This document shows positions 1 through 9,083 of a DNA stretch of 64,000 bases, one piece after another; the stretch's first letter is position 1; each line of letters opens with the position of its first letter. The position numbers and the translations under genes were made by a program. Below the pieces are notes generated by a model. It did not search any database and was not told the origin of the DNA. It was given only the letters and a program-made list of their open reading frames with translations. Origin of the DNA: Thermomicrobiales bacterium (GTDB lineage: Bacteria > Chloroflexota > Chloroflexia > Thermomicrobiales > UBA6265); contig JAUJOZ010000006.1 in NCBI GenBank assembly GCA_030447415.1, forward strand, positions 62,001 to 126,000. Reading direction: 5' to 3'.

Positions 1-1
1 C

Positions 2-1282
2 TACTGGGGCATGGACGGCTGGATTCCAGGTACCTACCTCGCCGCGGACGTGACTGCCGCCGGGGAGACCTGGACCGGATACGACGCGACCTCCGGGGAG
101 AGCTGGACGCCGGCCGCAAGCGATGCCGGCATCGAGGCCGAGGCGACCACGGGCTGGACGGCGCCTGCGGCGACCGGTGTCGTCGATGCCAGCCTCGCCA
201 CCGCGGTCATCACCAGCCCGGACGGCGTGAACCTCCGGGCCAACCCCGACTTCGGCGCGGAGGTTCTGCTGCCGATCGGCGCCGGCACGGTGGTCGAACT
301 GCGCGTGGCCGAGGTCTGGACGGTCTGGGACGCGGCGGGCACGCAGTGGTGGCCCGCCCGCCAGTGGGGCGTCGACGGCTGGATCGCAGGCCTTGTCCTC
401 TCCTCGGAGGTCCCGGACTGGACCGACTGGTCGGACGGTACGACCGATGGGGCCGTGGCCGAGACCGGCGAAGCGGGCCAGGTCGCCGAGGCGCCCGCTG
501 CGGTCTGGTTCGCCCCCGGCGACTACGCCGCTGCCCTGACTCCCTCCGGTCTCGGCGTCAACATCCGCGCCAGCGCCTGGCCCGATGCCGAGCACATTGG
601 CTACGTCGCCGAGGGCGGCGTCGTCCAGGTGATGGATGGCCCGATCTGGGACGAGGTCGGCAACCGCTGGTTGCTGGTGACCGATGGCGGCGTCACCGGC
701 TACGCCGCGGCCGACCTTCTGATCCCCGCTGCCCAGCCGGCTGTACCGGCGCCGGAGACCGAGGCCGCCCCGGCGGAGGTGTTCACGCCCGCCGAGGAGC
801 CGGTCGTCGAGCAACCCGCGCCGGACCCGACCCCAGCGCCGGTCTTCGAGCCCGCTCCGGCTCCCAGCGGCCCGACCGGATCGTTCATCTACCCCACCCA
901 GGGCACGTTCACCCAGGCGTACGGCTGCAGCCCCTATTGGTTCGAGCCGTACGACCCGGGATTGGGGTGCAACTTCCACAACGGCATTGACTTGGCGAAC
1001 GCCGCCTACACCCCAATCGTCGCCGCCGATGGCGGCACGGTGACCGCCGCCGGCTGGTGTGACTGCGGCCTCGGCTACTACGTCAGCATTGACCATGGCA
1101 ACGGCTTCGAGACGACGTACGGGCACATGGCCGAGCAGCCCTACGTCTTCGCCGGGCAGGTCGTCACCCAGGGCCAGACCATTGGCCCGATGGGCAGCAC
1201 CGGCAACTCGACCGGCCCCCACGTCCACTTCATCGTCAAGCTCAACGGCGGCACGGTCGACCCGCTCGCCTACCTCGGATAG
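2..1282 (+). CDS. SH3-domain / M23 (LytM) peptidoglycan hydrolase, 5' partial
   Basis: Extracytoplasmic zinc endopeptidase expected to cleave peptidoglycan cross-links. The frame is open from the window edge, and its first residues (YWGMDGWIPGTYL) repeat the later QWGVDGWIAGLVL, so the gene starts upstream of the window and the ATG at 11 is internal. At least two bacterial SH3 repeats follow (about residues 60-130 and 170-240), then a Pro/Ala/Glu linker (240-290), then an M23 domain. The M23 zinc-ligand motifs HNGID and GPHVHF are both present, with the typical GYYVSIDHGNG and TTYGHM strands between them. SH3 repeats usually anchor such enzymes in the wall. The gene converges on the aminotransferase, with a strong hairpin between them. 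Confidence 0.9.
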   Translation, partial: YWGMDGWIPGTYLAADVTAAGETWTGYDATSGESWTPAASDAGIEAEATTGWTAPAATGVVDASLATAVITSPDGVNLRANPDFGAEVLLPIGAGTVVELRVAEVWTVWDAAGTQWWPARQWGVDGWIAGLVLSSEVPDWTDWSDGTTDGAVAETGEAGQVAEAPAAVWFAPGDYAAALTPSGLGVNIRASAWPDAEHIGYVAEGGVVQVMDGPIWDEVGNRWLLVTDGGVTGYAAADLLIPAAQPAVPAPETEAAPAEVFTPAEEPVVEQPAPDPTPAPVFEPAPAPSGPTGSFIYPTQGTFTQAYGCSPYWFEPYDPGLGCNFHNGIDLANAAYTPIVAADGGTVTAAGWCDCGLGYYVSIDHGNGFETTYGHMAEQPYVFAGQVVTQGQTIGPMGSTGNSTGPHVHFIVKLNGGTVDPLAYLG

Positions 1283-1312
1283 CGGGTCCAGAGCGGGAGC
1301 AGAGCACGACGC

Positions 1313-1345
1313 GAGGGGCGGCGGTCCTGGTGACCGCCGCCCCTC
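1313..1345. terminator. Strong hairpin between convergent genes
   Basis: Perfect 14-bp stem: gaggggcggcggtc at 1313-1326 and its complement at 1332-1345, with a 5-nt loop. It lies 30 bp after the hydrolase stop. No T-tract follows, so it is a terminator-like hairpin, possibly serving both converging genes. Nothing else was recognised in 1346-1639. Confidence 0.6.
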
Positions 1346-1639
1346 GTCGCGAGACGCCCTTGGCGCCCGGCTGCGTACCGTCGTCACTCCCCAACGGCGA
1401 TCGAACGGGTACGTGACTCGTCCGCGGCAGTGCAGCGCCTACTCCTGGACAAAAGGGGAACGTGACGGGCAGCCGCGCGATTCGTTGCACGTTGTTGCAG
1501 GCAACAACACGGGACGGCGCAGAGGCGGGCGCAGGTGTCCCCGTTCGGTGCGATGAACCGGTGGGAGAATCGGGACGTGCGAGTCGCGGCTCCCCACCAC
1601 CAGGCTCAAACTGGGTGCATTGTGGCGGCGGGGAAGACG

Positions 1640-2872
1640 TCAGCCTGCCCCTGCCTTGACCCCAGCGAGCTCGGCCGCGCGGGCCGTGGGGTAGCTCGCC
1701 GCGGCGTGATCCCATCCCGCCATCTCGGCCATCGCCGCCGCCACCCCTGTCCCGAGGTCGACCGGCTGCCCAAGGTCCTCCAGCGCTCGTCCTAGGAGTG
1801 CCAGCCCAGCGGCCAGGGAGGTCGGCTGCGCCGCCCGCCCCATGTGCCCCAGCCGGAACAGTTTGCCGGCTAGGTCGCCCTCGCCGCCGGAGATGGCCAC
1901 CCCGTAGCGCTCTCGCAAGTGGGCGATGAGCTGCGCGTCCGTGATCCCGTCCGGCAGGCGGACGGCCGTCGCGCAGTTGGCGGCGACCGCCTCCCGCGCC
2001 GGCCACAGCCGCAATCCCATGGCCCGGATACCCGCGCGGCAGGCGCGGGCGATGGCGGCGTGGCGGGCGATGCTCCGCTCAACCCCCTCTTCCAGGAGCT
2101 GGCTCAACGCCGACTCCAGCGCATAGATGTCGCTCACCGACGGGGTGTAGGGGAAGGTGCGGCGGTCGAGCCACGATTCCTTCCAGTCGAGGAGCGAGAG
2201 GTAGCTCCCGCGCAGCGGCCGCTCCCGCCGCTCCATCGCGGCCCACGCCGCGGGGCTGATCGCCATCAGCGAGAGTCCCGGCGGAGCGGCCAGGAACTTC
2301 TGCGGTCCCGCCACCGCGACGTCAATTCCCCACGCTTCCGGAATGACGTCCTCGCCGGCAAGGCCGGAGACGGTGTCGACGATGGTGAGGACGCCGTGCT
2401 CCCGGGCGACGGCGCCGATCTCCCGCACCGGGTTGCGCGTTCCCGACGGCGTCTCGCAGTGGACCACTGAGAGGAACTTGACGTCCGGGTTCCGCCGCAG
2501 CGCCGCGCGCACGTCCTCCGGATCGATCGCCTCGTCGTAGGGAACGGCGACCTCCACGACCTCGCCGCCATAGGCGTGGACGTACCCCTCGTACCATTTG
2601 CCGAAGACGCCGGAGACGAGGTTCAGCACCCTGTCCCCGGGGGCGATCAGCGACGCGGCCGCGGCTTCCAAGCCGAGGACGGCCTCCCCCTGCATGATCA
2701 CGACGTCGTGATCGGTTCGGTACACCTGCCGCAGCAACCCATGGGTCCGCTCGAAGATCGCGACGAACGCCGGGTCGCGGAAATGCAGCACCGGCCGGGC
2801 CAGGTCCCGCAACGTCCGCTCCGACGTCTCGACCGGCCCCGCCGTCAGGTTCAACAACGGCCAGCGCGTCAT
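1640..2872 (-). CDS. Class V aminotransferase (alanine/serine/ureidoglycine-glyoxylate aminotransferase family)
   Basis: PLP-dependent enzyme of 410 aa, the usual size for the alanine-glyoxylate/serine-pyruvate aminotransferase family. The PLP lysine is K192 in AGPQKFLAAPPG, the VDTVSG aspartate (D166) should pair with the pyridine nitrogen, and the MQGEAVLGLEA cofactor-phosphate loop is intact. A Shine-Dalgarno (AAGGAG) precedes the ATG at 2872. It lies directly downstream of a BMP-type importer on the same strand, so its substrate may be imported. In this family ureidoglycine-glyoxylate aminotransferase (PucG) works in purine breakdown, which would fit a purine importer. That assignment is an inference; alanine- or serine-glyoxylate activity is equally possible. 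Confidence 0.85.
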   Translation of the reverse strand: MTRWPLLNLTAGPVETSERTLRDLARPVLHFRDPAFVAIFERTHGLLRQVYRTDHDVVIMQGEAVLGLEAAAASLIAPGDRVLNLVSGVFGKWYEGYVHAYGGEVVEVAVPYDEAIDPEDVRAALRRNPDVKFLSVVHCETPSGTRNPVREIGAVAREHGVLTIVDTVSGLAGEDVIPEAWGIDVAVAGPQKFLAAPPGLSLMAISPAAWAAMERRERPLRGSYLSLLDWKESWLDRRTFPYTPSVSDIYALESALSQLLEEGVERSIARHAAIARACRAGIRAMGLRLWPAREAVAANCATAVRLPDGITDAQLIAHLRERYGVAISGGEGDLAGKLFRLGHMGRAAQPTSLAAGLALLGRALEDLGQPVDLGTGVAAAMAEMAGWDHAAASYPTARAAELAGVKAGAG

Positions 2873-3022
2873 CGCTCAATCTCCTTAGAGCTGGGGGTTA
2901 GGGGCTGGGGGCTGAAAGGCGATGTTTCGGTCCGACTGCCGGGGCGCTGGCCGCCTGTCTCCTCTCCACCCGGCAACACTCCTAGGGAACGGGTATGACG
3001 ACCAATCGCGTGTCCTCAGCCC

Positions 3023-4129
3023 CTACCTCGGGAACAACTCGTCCAGCCGCTTGCGCACGCCTTCGGCGTCGCCGATGGCCGACACCTGGATGGTGCCGTC
3101 GACGATCCCCTGTTGGGCGCGCTTCACTTCCTCGACGACCTCGACCGGCACGGTTGGCGGCAAATCGAGCAGGCGGACACCTCCGTTCTCGACGTTCAGG
3201 GTGTAGACCTTGCCGAAGGTGCCCGCTTCGATGTCGTCGATCATCTGGTTGTAGACGACGGTGAAGTCAAAGAGGACCGATGTCAGAAGGAGTTGGTCGT
3301 CTTTGTCCGCCTCTCGCTTGTCGCCGATGACGTCGATGAAGAGCGCCTTCGGCGCCCCCTCCGCCAGGTCCTGGTTGTGCTCGCGCACCGCGTCGATCAT
3401 GCCGAACGAGGCGCCGTCGCCCATGCCGAAGACGATGTCCGCCCCCGCCGCCAGTTGCGCATCGGTCACCCGCTTGGCCCCCGCCGCGTCGTCGTAGGCG
3501 GCGGCGCCGATCACGGCGTAGAGCAACCGAGCGTCCGGCTTGGTCGCGTGCAGCCCCTCGGCAAACCCGACCGACATGAAGTTCCACGTTGGTGGCTCGT
3601 CCGACACGACGATGGCGACCGTACCGCTGCGGGTTAGCCGCCCAGCCAGGACCCCCGCCAGATACGCCACCTCCTGCGCCTGTGTCTCGACGTCCGAGAT
3701 CAGGTTCGGCGTGACGGCCCTTGGGTTCTCGACGACGGCGACCCGTACCCCCTCGGCCCGGGCGAACTCCGGGCAGGTCGTTTGGTAGCCGCTGGCGTGG
3801 CAGATGATCAGGTCGGCATCCTGCTCGGCGAAGTCGCGTAGGATCGGCGTCGGGTCGTCGTAGCCGGCGTTCTCCGCAACGTCGACCTCGATAGCCCGCT
3901 CCTCGGCGACCCGAGTCAGCCCGTCGGCCGCCTGTTGATCCCATCCCTGGTTGGTCCGACTTGCCGGGGTGATCAGCGCGACCCGCTCCACCGGCTCCCC
4001 GGCGGCGGGTGACGCCGCGGGGGTCGCTTCGCGGGCCACCGCGCGCCCGAACGCGCTCGGCGCCATCGCGAGAACCAACATCACCAGCATGACCAAACGG
4101 GAGACGGGACGACGCACGGGCTGTTTCAC
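3023..4129 (-). CDS. BMP-family ABC transporter substrate-binding protein
   Basis: Periplasmic or surface binding protein of the basic membrane protein (PnrA/BmpA) family, which binds nucleosides, purines or related ligands. The start is the GTG at 4129 because GAGGAG lies about 8 nt upstream and the next residues form a signal sequence (basic KQPVRRPVSR, then a hydrophobic stretch to about residue 30). No lipobox cysteine is visible. A short Ala/Pro/Thr linker leads into the BMP domain (about 45-365), with VALITPASRTNQGWDQQA at the start and GAKRVTDAQLAAGADIVFGMGDG in the second lobe. 368 aa is typical. Two permeases and a double-NBD ATPase lie upstream on the same strand in the usual importer set. 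Confidence 0.9.
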   Translation of the reverse strand: MKQPVRRPVSRLVMLVMLVLAMAPSAFGRAVAREATPAASPAAGEPVERVALITPASRTNQGWDQQAADGLTRVAEERAIEVDVAENAGYDDPTPILRDFAEQDADLIICHASGYQTTCPEFARAEGVRVAVVENPRAVTPNLISDVETQAQEVAYLAGVLAGRLTRSGTVAIVVSDEPPTWNFMSVGFAEGLHATKPDARLLYAVIGAAAYDDAAGAKRVTDAQLAAGADIVFGMGDGASFGMIDAVREHNQDLAEGAPKALFIDVIGDKREADKDDQLLLTSVLFDFTVVYNQMIDDIEAGTFGKVYTLNVENGGVRLLDLPPTVPVEVVEEVKRAQQGIVDGTIQVSAIGDAEGVRKRLDELFPR

Positions 4130-4316
4130 GGTGGCAACTCCTCCTCGCCACCAGTCTAGAGCACGAACCCCCGATGCGCCGCACGCCGCCGAGCGGAACG
4201 ATGCACGGCCGCTGAGTGCGATCCACACCGATCCCCGCCCCCGACTGGCCATCAGTCCCGCGCCGGGGACCCGCCGCGGTGTGGACAAGGCTCGACCGGT
4301 GTTCGCGGGACTGAGC

Positions 4317-5258
4317 CTATCGCTCCCCCCGCGCGTACGGTACGCCGAGCGCCGCCGGCAGCGCCGTCCGCCCCGCCAGCGCCACCAACGCCACGACGAT
4401 GCCCGCGTACGGCAGCATCCCCACCAACTCCGGCCGCACGTCCACCCCCGCGATCTGGAGCCCGTCCCCGAGCGCGCCGAGCAGTCCAAAGAGGAGCGCG
4501 CCGGCCGCCACCCGAATGGGGTTCCACCGCCCCAGCATGGCAATCGCCAGGGCGATGAACCCCCGGCCGACGGTGATCCCCGGCTCGAAGAAGCTGAGGT
4601 CGCCCAGGCAGAGGAAGGCGCCGGCGAATCCGGCCATCGTCCCGCCGATGGCGATCGCCGCGTAGCGGACTTGGGTGACCGCTACCCCTGCCGCGTCCGC
4701 CGCGAACGGGTGCTCTCCGACGGCGCGCACCGCCAACCCGAAGCGGGTGCGGACGAGGACGAACGCGAAGACCGGCACCAGCACCCAGGTCAGGTAGACC
4801 AGCGCGTTGTGGTCGAAGAGCGCCGGGCCCGCGATCGGGATCCGGCTGACGAGGGGGATGGCCAGGTTGGGCAGGTCGGCTGAGGTCGGCGCTGTCGCGT
4901 GCCCGTCGTAGCGATCACGGGCGAGGAAGCCGGCGAGGCCGCCGGCGAAGAGGGTGATCGCCAGCCCGACGACCACTTGGTCGACCCGCAACGAGATGGT
5001 CAACAGTCCGAAGAGAAGTCCCATCGCCAGCCCGACGAGGAGCCCGGCGCCGAGCCCAGCCGCCACGCTGCCCGTCCGCGCTGCCGCGTCGACGGCGAAG
5101 AAGGCGCCGCCGATCATCATCCCCTCGATGCCGAGGTTGAGCAGCCCGGCTCGCTCGGCGACCGCCTCGCCCAGCGCCGCCAGCGTCAGCGGCACCGCCG
5201 CCACGATGGCCCCGCCGAGCAGCACCGTGAGAAACGGCTCCCAGGCGATGCCACTCAC
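4317..5258 (-). CDS. ABC transporter permease, BMP/nucleoside type (second permease)
   Basis: Inner-membrane permease of the BPD_transp_2 family, like YufQ/NupQ. The GTG at 5258 is chosen because it overlaps the stop of the preceding permease (GTGA), a translational-coupling arrangement, and gives 313 aa, the family length. An upstream extension to 5345 would only read the tail of the neighbouring gene. The hallmark AERAGLLNLGIEGMMIGG is at the N-terminus, followed by about eight hydrophobic segments. It should pair with the 5255-6217 permease to form the channel. The gap to the binding-protein gene is 187 bp. Confidence 0.9.
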   Translation of the reverse strand: MSGIAWEPFLTVLLGGAIVAAVPLTLAALGEAVAERAGLLNLGIEGMMIGGAFFAVDAAARTGSVAAGLGAGLLVGLAMGLLFGLLTISLRVDQVVVGLAITLFAGGLAGFLARDRYDGHATAPTSADLPNLAIPLVSRIPIAGPALFDHNALVYLTWVLVPVFAFVLVRTRFGLAVRAVGEHPFAADAAGVAVTQVRYAAIAIGGTMAGFAGAFLCLGDLSFFEPGITVGRGFIALAIAMLGRWNPIRVAAGALLFGLLGALGDGLQIAGVDVRPELVGMLPYAGIVVALVALAGRTALPAALGVPYARGER

Positions 5259-6217
5259 CGCCCCTCCTCCTGGGGCCGTGGGCGCAAGGCCGACGGCTCG
5301 AGCGCCTCGGTGCGGCCCTCTGCCCGCGTTCGCCGCAGTGGCCAACCCGGCGTCACGACCAGCCGCTCCAGGGCGACCGCGACGGCGAAGAAGGCGAGCA
5401 TCAGCCCTTCCAGCATCGCCACGAAGTAGGTCGGGATGTCGGCTGAGCGAGCCATGATTTCACCGCCGAAGTCGAGGAAGGAGAAGAAGTAGGCGAACGG
5501 CAGTACCCAGAGTGCGCGCAGGCGGGCGAGGTAGACGAGGGCGAAGGCGGTCAGGCCGTAGGCCGGGTTCCAGCTCCCCTGGACGAGCCCCTTCACCCCC
5601 AGCACGTCGTTGGCGCCCGCCAGTCCGGCGAGCGCCCCGCTCGCCAGCAGCGCAAAGGTGCTCAGTCGCCCGACCGGCAGCCCCGCGTGGACCGCCGCCC
5701 GGCGGCTCTGCCCCAGCACCCAGAGCGCGAATCCCAGAGTCGTGGCCCGGTACAGGAACGCGACCATCCCAACCGCGACGAGTCCTACCAGGAGTCCGAC
5801 ATGGATGTCCATGCCAGGGATATCGGGCAGCCGCAACTCCGGCGGGACCACCTTCGTCTGCGGCGGCACCGCCGTCGGGTCCTTGAACGGCCCCTTCACC
5901 AGCCAACTCGTCAGATAGATCGCGACGTAGTTGAGCATCAAGGTCGTGATGATCTCGTTCAGCCCATAGCGGACCTTCAGCAGTGCGGGAACCAGGGCCC
6001 AGAGCGTGCCGCCCAGCAGCCCCGCGGCGGCCGAGATCAGGAGCATCGGTGCACGGGGCACCGCGCCAGCCAGCTCCGGCGCCACGACGCCGACCAGCAG
6101 CGCCCCGACCAGGACCTGCCCGTCGACGCCGATGTTCCAGATACCGGCCTTGAGCGCGACGAGGAGCGCCGCCCCGACCAGCAGCAGGGGCGCCGCCTTG
6201 ATCAGCGTCTCGGTCAC
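5255..6217 (-). CDS. ABC transporter permease, BMP/nucleoside type (first permease)
   Basis: Permease of the YufP/NupP type with the signature KAGIWNIGVDGQVLVGALL and about eight membrane segments. The GTG at 6217 is the first standard start codon, but the family N-terminus continues in frame upstream: codons between 6217 and 6388 encode a hydrophobic segment and AAYRLLVERGLGSPFG, which matches the conserved first helix. No ATG, GTG or TTG occurs in that extension. The real start may be the ATA at 6388, which overlaps the TAA of the ATPase, or a CTG, or a base may have been lost in this sequence. The extended protein would be 377 aa. The stop overlaps the next permease by 4 bp. Confidence 0.88.
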   Translation of the reverse strand: MTETLIKAAPLLLVGAALLVALKAGIWNIGVDGQVLVGALLVGVVAPELAGAVPRAPMLLISAAAGLLGGTLWALVPALLKVRYGLNEIITTLMLNYVAIYLTSWLVKGPFKDPTAVPPQTKVVPPELRLPDIPGMDIHVGLLVGLVAVGMVAFLYRATTLGFALWVLGQSRRAAVHAGLPVGRLSTFALLASGALAGLAGANDVLGVKGLVQGSWNPAYGLTAFALVYLARLRALWVLPFAYFFSFLDFGGEIMARSADIPTYFVAMLEGLMLAFFAVAVALERLVVTPGWPLRRTRAEGRTEALEPSALRPRPQEEGR

Positions 6218-6384
6218 GCCGAACGGGCTGCCGAGTCCCCGCTCGACCAGCAGCCGGTAGGCCGCGAGCGGCGCCTTGCCCGTCGCCGCCAGGAAGATCC
6301 CACCGGTCAGCAGTGCCGCCGCGACGGCGAGCAGGGAGCCGGCGAGGGGCGCCAGCGTCGACCGCAGCGTCTCGCCGGTGGGCC

Positions 6385-8007
6385 TTATGCCGGGACGCCG
6401 GCCACGGCGTGGTCCGGAGCCGCGCCGAGCATGGCGCGACCGATCGTCGCCGCGTCGGCCTCACCTCGGGCGAAGGTCGCCACCAGCCGGCCGCCGGCCA
6501 GGACGCCAATCTGGTCGGCGACCTCCAGCAGCTCGTCGAGCTCCGCCGAGACAAGGAGCACGCTGTTACCGGCGTCGGCGTGGGCGCGCAGCGCGTCGAG
6601 GACAAAGCGCGCGGTCTTAAGATCGAGCCCGGCCGTCGGCTTGTTGCAGACCAGCACTGCCGGGTCCAGCGTCAACTCCCGCGCCAGCAGCAGCTTTTGG
6701 ATGTTGCCGCCCGAGAGGGTCGAGACGCGGGCCGCCGGGCCGGGCGCGCGGACGTCGAACGCAGCCATCAACCGCCGGGCGTGGGCCTCCATCGCGCGCC
6801 GATCGAGGAGGAGGCCGCGGGCAAAAGGCGGCCGCCGGAACGCCTTCAGGGCCAGGTTCTCGGCCACGCTGCCGGACGGCACGAATCCCTCGCCGAGGCG
6901 GTCGTCGGTGACGTAGCCGATCCCTCCCTTCGCCGGCCTTGCCGCTCCCTTCTTCGTGACGTCCACCCCGTCCAGGACCAGCCGCCCTCTCAATGTCGGC
7001 CGCTGCCCGATGATGACCTCGGCCAGCTCTCGCTGTCCGTTGCCGTCGACGCCGGCGACGCCGAAGACCTCGCCGGCTCGCAGGTCCAGCGAGACGTCGC
7101 GGAGCGCCGGCGCACCCCGGTCGTCGAGCACGGAGACGTCCCGCAACGACAGTACGACCGGACCGCCGGCGCCCCGTGGCATGTCGGCCGGGCGCGCCTC
7201 AGGGTGGAGTGGGTCCCCGACCGGCGTGCCGCCGAACATCAGGCCGACAATCCGTCCCCGGACCGCGGCGCGATCCGGCTCGGCGCCCGCCACTTCTCCC
7301 GGCCCGACCTCACCGACCTTGCGACCCCGGCGCAGCACGGTGATCCGGTCGCTGACCGCCAGTGCCTCCTCCAGCTTGTGAGTAATCAGGACGACGGCCA
7401 CGCCCTCGGCGGTGAGACGGCGCAGGAGGGCGAACAGCTCCTCGACCTCGGCCGGCGTCAGCGTCGAGGTTGGCTCGTCGAGTAGCAGCACCCGCGAGCC
7501 GCGGTAGAGCGCCTTGACGATCTCCACCCGCTGCCGCTGTCCGATCGCGAGGTGGCGCACCTCCGTGCGCGGCGAGACGCCGAGACCGAACGCGGCGAGC
7601 AGGTCGCGCACCCGTCGCTCGGCCCGCCTCAGGCCGAGGACGCTCGCGCCCTCCGTCCCAAGCACGACGTTCTCGACAATTGAGAGCGTCGGGACGAGGG
7701 CGAAGTGCTGGTAGACCGTCCCGATCCCGAGCCGCAGGGCCGTTCGCGGCGAGTCGAGCGCCACCGCCTCACCGCGGACCAAAATCTCCCCGGCGTCCGG
7801 TCGCGTCATCCCGGCCAGCGCGTTCAGCAGTGTCGTCTTGCCCGCCCCGTTCTCTCCAAGCAAGGCGTGGACCTCACCCGCCCGAATGACGAGCGAGATG
7901 TCGTCGTTCGCCACGACGCTCCCGAACCGCTTGGAGAGGCCTCGAAGCTCGACGAGGCTGGGCGGAATCTCGTCGCTTGCCGGGTCCTGGCTGACGCCAG
8001 CGCTCAC
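6385..8007 (-). CDS. ABC transporter ATP-binding protein with two NBDs (BMP/sugar type)
   Basis: Cytoplasmic ATPase of the importer. NBD1 carries Walker A GENGAGKTT (51-59), signature LAIGQRQRVEIVKAL and Walker B VLLLDEPTS. NBD2 has a degenerate Walker A (GVDGNGQREL, no lysine), the signature LSGGNIQKLLLAREL, and VLVCNKPTAGLD where Walker B normally lies. This asymmetry is normal for the RbsA/YufO family. The GTG at 8007 gives 540 aa, near the family norm. The frame stays open to another GTG at 8325 that overlaps the stop of the epimerase gene (GTGA), but the 106 extra residues do not resemble protein from this family. Start uncertain, function secure. Confidence 0.88.
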   Translation of the reverse strand: MSAGVSQDPASDEIPPSLVELRGLSKRFGSVVANDDISLVIRAGEVHALLGENGAGKTTLLNALAGMTRPDAGEILVRGEAVALDSPRTALRLGIGTVYQHFALVPTLSIVENVVLGTEGASVLGLRRAERRVRDLLAAFGLGVSPRTEVRHLAIGQRQRVEIVKALYRGSRVLLLDEPTSTLTPAEVEELFALLRRLTAEGVAVVLITHKLEEALAVSDRITVLRRGRKVGEVGPGEVAGAEPDRAAVRGRIVGLMFGGTPVGDPLHPEARPADMPRGAGGPVVLSLRDVSVLDDRGAPALRDVSLDLRAGEVFGVAGVDGNGQRELAEVIIGQRPTLRGRLVLDGVDVTKKGAARPAKGGIGYVTDDRLGEGFVPSGSVAENLALKAFRRPPFARGLLLDRRAMEAHARRLMAAFDVRAPGPAARVSTLSGGNIQKLLLARELTLDPAVLVCNKPTAGLDLKTARFVLDALRAHADAGNSVLLVSAELDELLEVADQIGVLAGGRLVATFARGEADAATIGRAMLGAAPDHAVAGVPA

Positions 8008-8321
8008 CGAGTAGCCGCCGATGTCCGTGTCGGAACGGTCTACGGCAGAGCCGGACGGTGTGGAGGCGGACGCGATGGAAGGGCCAAGCTCTCCCTGCCA
8101 TTGCCCTACCCAACTCGCCGTCGGCACGCCGCCCGCAGGACGCACCGCTGCATCAACACTGTGCCCGGCCCCGAACGGTCTCGGGTGGATGCCGCTCCGA
8201 CGGCGCACTGAGGTCGACGCGATGCGGTCCGCGAGCCACCGGCTCAGGACCCATCGGCCCGCGCGCGCCGACTTCACCGCGAGCCGCGGCGGCCAGACCA
8301 CGACGGCGGGCGGTGCGACCT
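8008..8321. other. Spacer between epimerase and importer genes
   Basis: 314 bp that could encode an N-terminal extension of the ATPase, since the frame is open. Composition and sequence look non-coding. No clear promoter or hairpin was recognised. Confidence 0.3.
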
Positions 8322-9083
8322 TCACGGAGTGTCGTCCCCGCCCAGGACCCGGAACCCGTCGTCCTCCGGCTGGTACCCCAACAGTTCCCGGGTGGTTGCG
8401 ATGTCAAGGCGTTTGCGGCGGTTATCGGAGACGGCGTGGACAATGGCGAATGGGATGTCCGGCGTCTCGATGCAGCGCATCAGCAGTTGGTTCATGTCCC
8501 GGGGGCTGAGGAACAGGCTCATGTCGCTCGGCGTAGGGTTTTCCCGCAGCCAGGGGGCATCGTAGGCGCCAATGCGGATGGCAATGCTCGACAGTCCATC
8601 AGCGGCGAAGCAGGCTGCCAGCGCCTCGCCGAAGCACTTGGTGACGCCATACATGTTCAACGGGCGCACGGGCGCGTCCGGCCGCACCGCGACGTCGGGC
8701 GGGTATCCAAGCACCGCGTGGATGCTGCTGGCGAAGATCACCCGCCGGCAGCCCTGGTCCTTCGCCGCGCGGAAAACGTTGTAGGTGCCCTTGATGTTGT
8801 TGTCGAGCAGCGAGCCGTAGAAATCGGCTTCCGGCGATGGGTCGGCCGCCAGATGGACCACCGTGTCGATGTCCCGGCACGCTCCCTGGCAGGCATCCGG
8901 GTCGGCGACGTCGAGCGCCAGCACCTCGTGCCCCTGACTCGCCGCGCCCTCTAGCTCAGCCGTGTCGCGGTCGGCAAGGCGGAAGCGGTAGCGCCCGCTC
9001 GCCTCGTGCCAGAAAGACGTCCCGATCCGTCCCGCCGCGCCGGTCAAGAGGACCCGCCGGAGTTCAGCGGTGCCGTTCGTCAT
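8322..9083 (-). CDS. NAD-dependent epimerase/dehydratase (extended SDR; uronate dehydrogenase-like)
   Basis: 253-aa extended short-chain dehydrogenase. Rossmann motif TGAAGRIG lies at residues 14-21, the conserved LAA strand is in VVHLAADPSP, and the catalytic pair is Tyr-x3-Lys in NMYGVTKCFGEAL, with the SSIHAVLGY serine strand before it. Length and pattern resemble uronate dehydrogenases and small sugar epimerases. The ATG at 9083 follows GAAGGGA at about 9 nt spacing. It is the first gene of the minus-strand run leading into the importer. Its stop overlaps a possible GTG start of the ATPase frame. The substrate is not determinable from sequence. Confidence 0.82.
   Translation of the reverse strand: MTNGTAELRRVLLTGAAGRIGTSFWHEASGRYRFRLADRDTAELEGAASQGHEVLALDVADPDACQGACRDIDTVVHLAADPSPEADFYGSLLDNNIKGTYNVFRAAKDQGCRRVIFASSIHAVLGYPPDVAVRPDAPVRPLNMYGVTKCFGEALAACFAADGLSSIAIRIGAYDAPWLRENPTPSDMSLFLSPRDMNQLLMRCIETPDIPFAIVHAVSDNRRKRLDIATTRELLGYQPEDDGFRVLGGDDTP

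Noticed and set aside
2890..2912. G-run cluster upstream of the aminotransferase start (possible G-quadruplex)
   Set aside because: Only three runs of four or more G are close together; not enough to claim a quadruplex.
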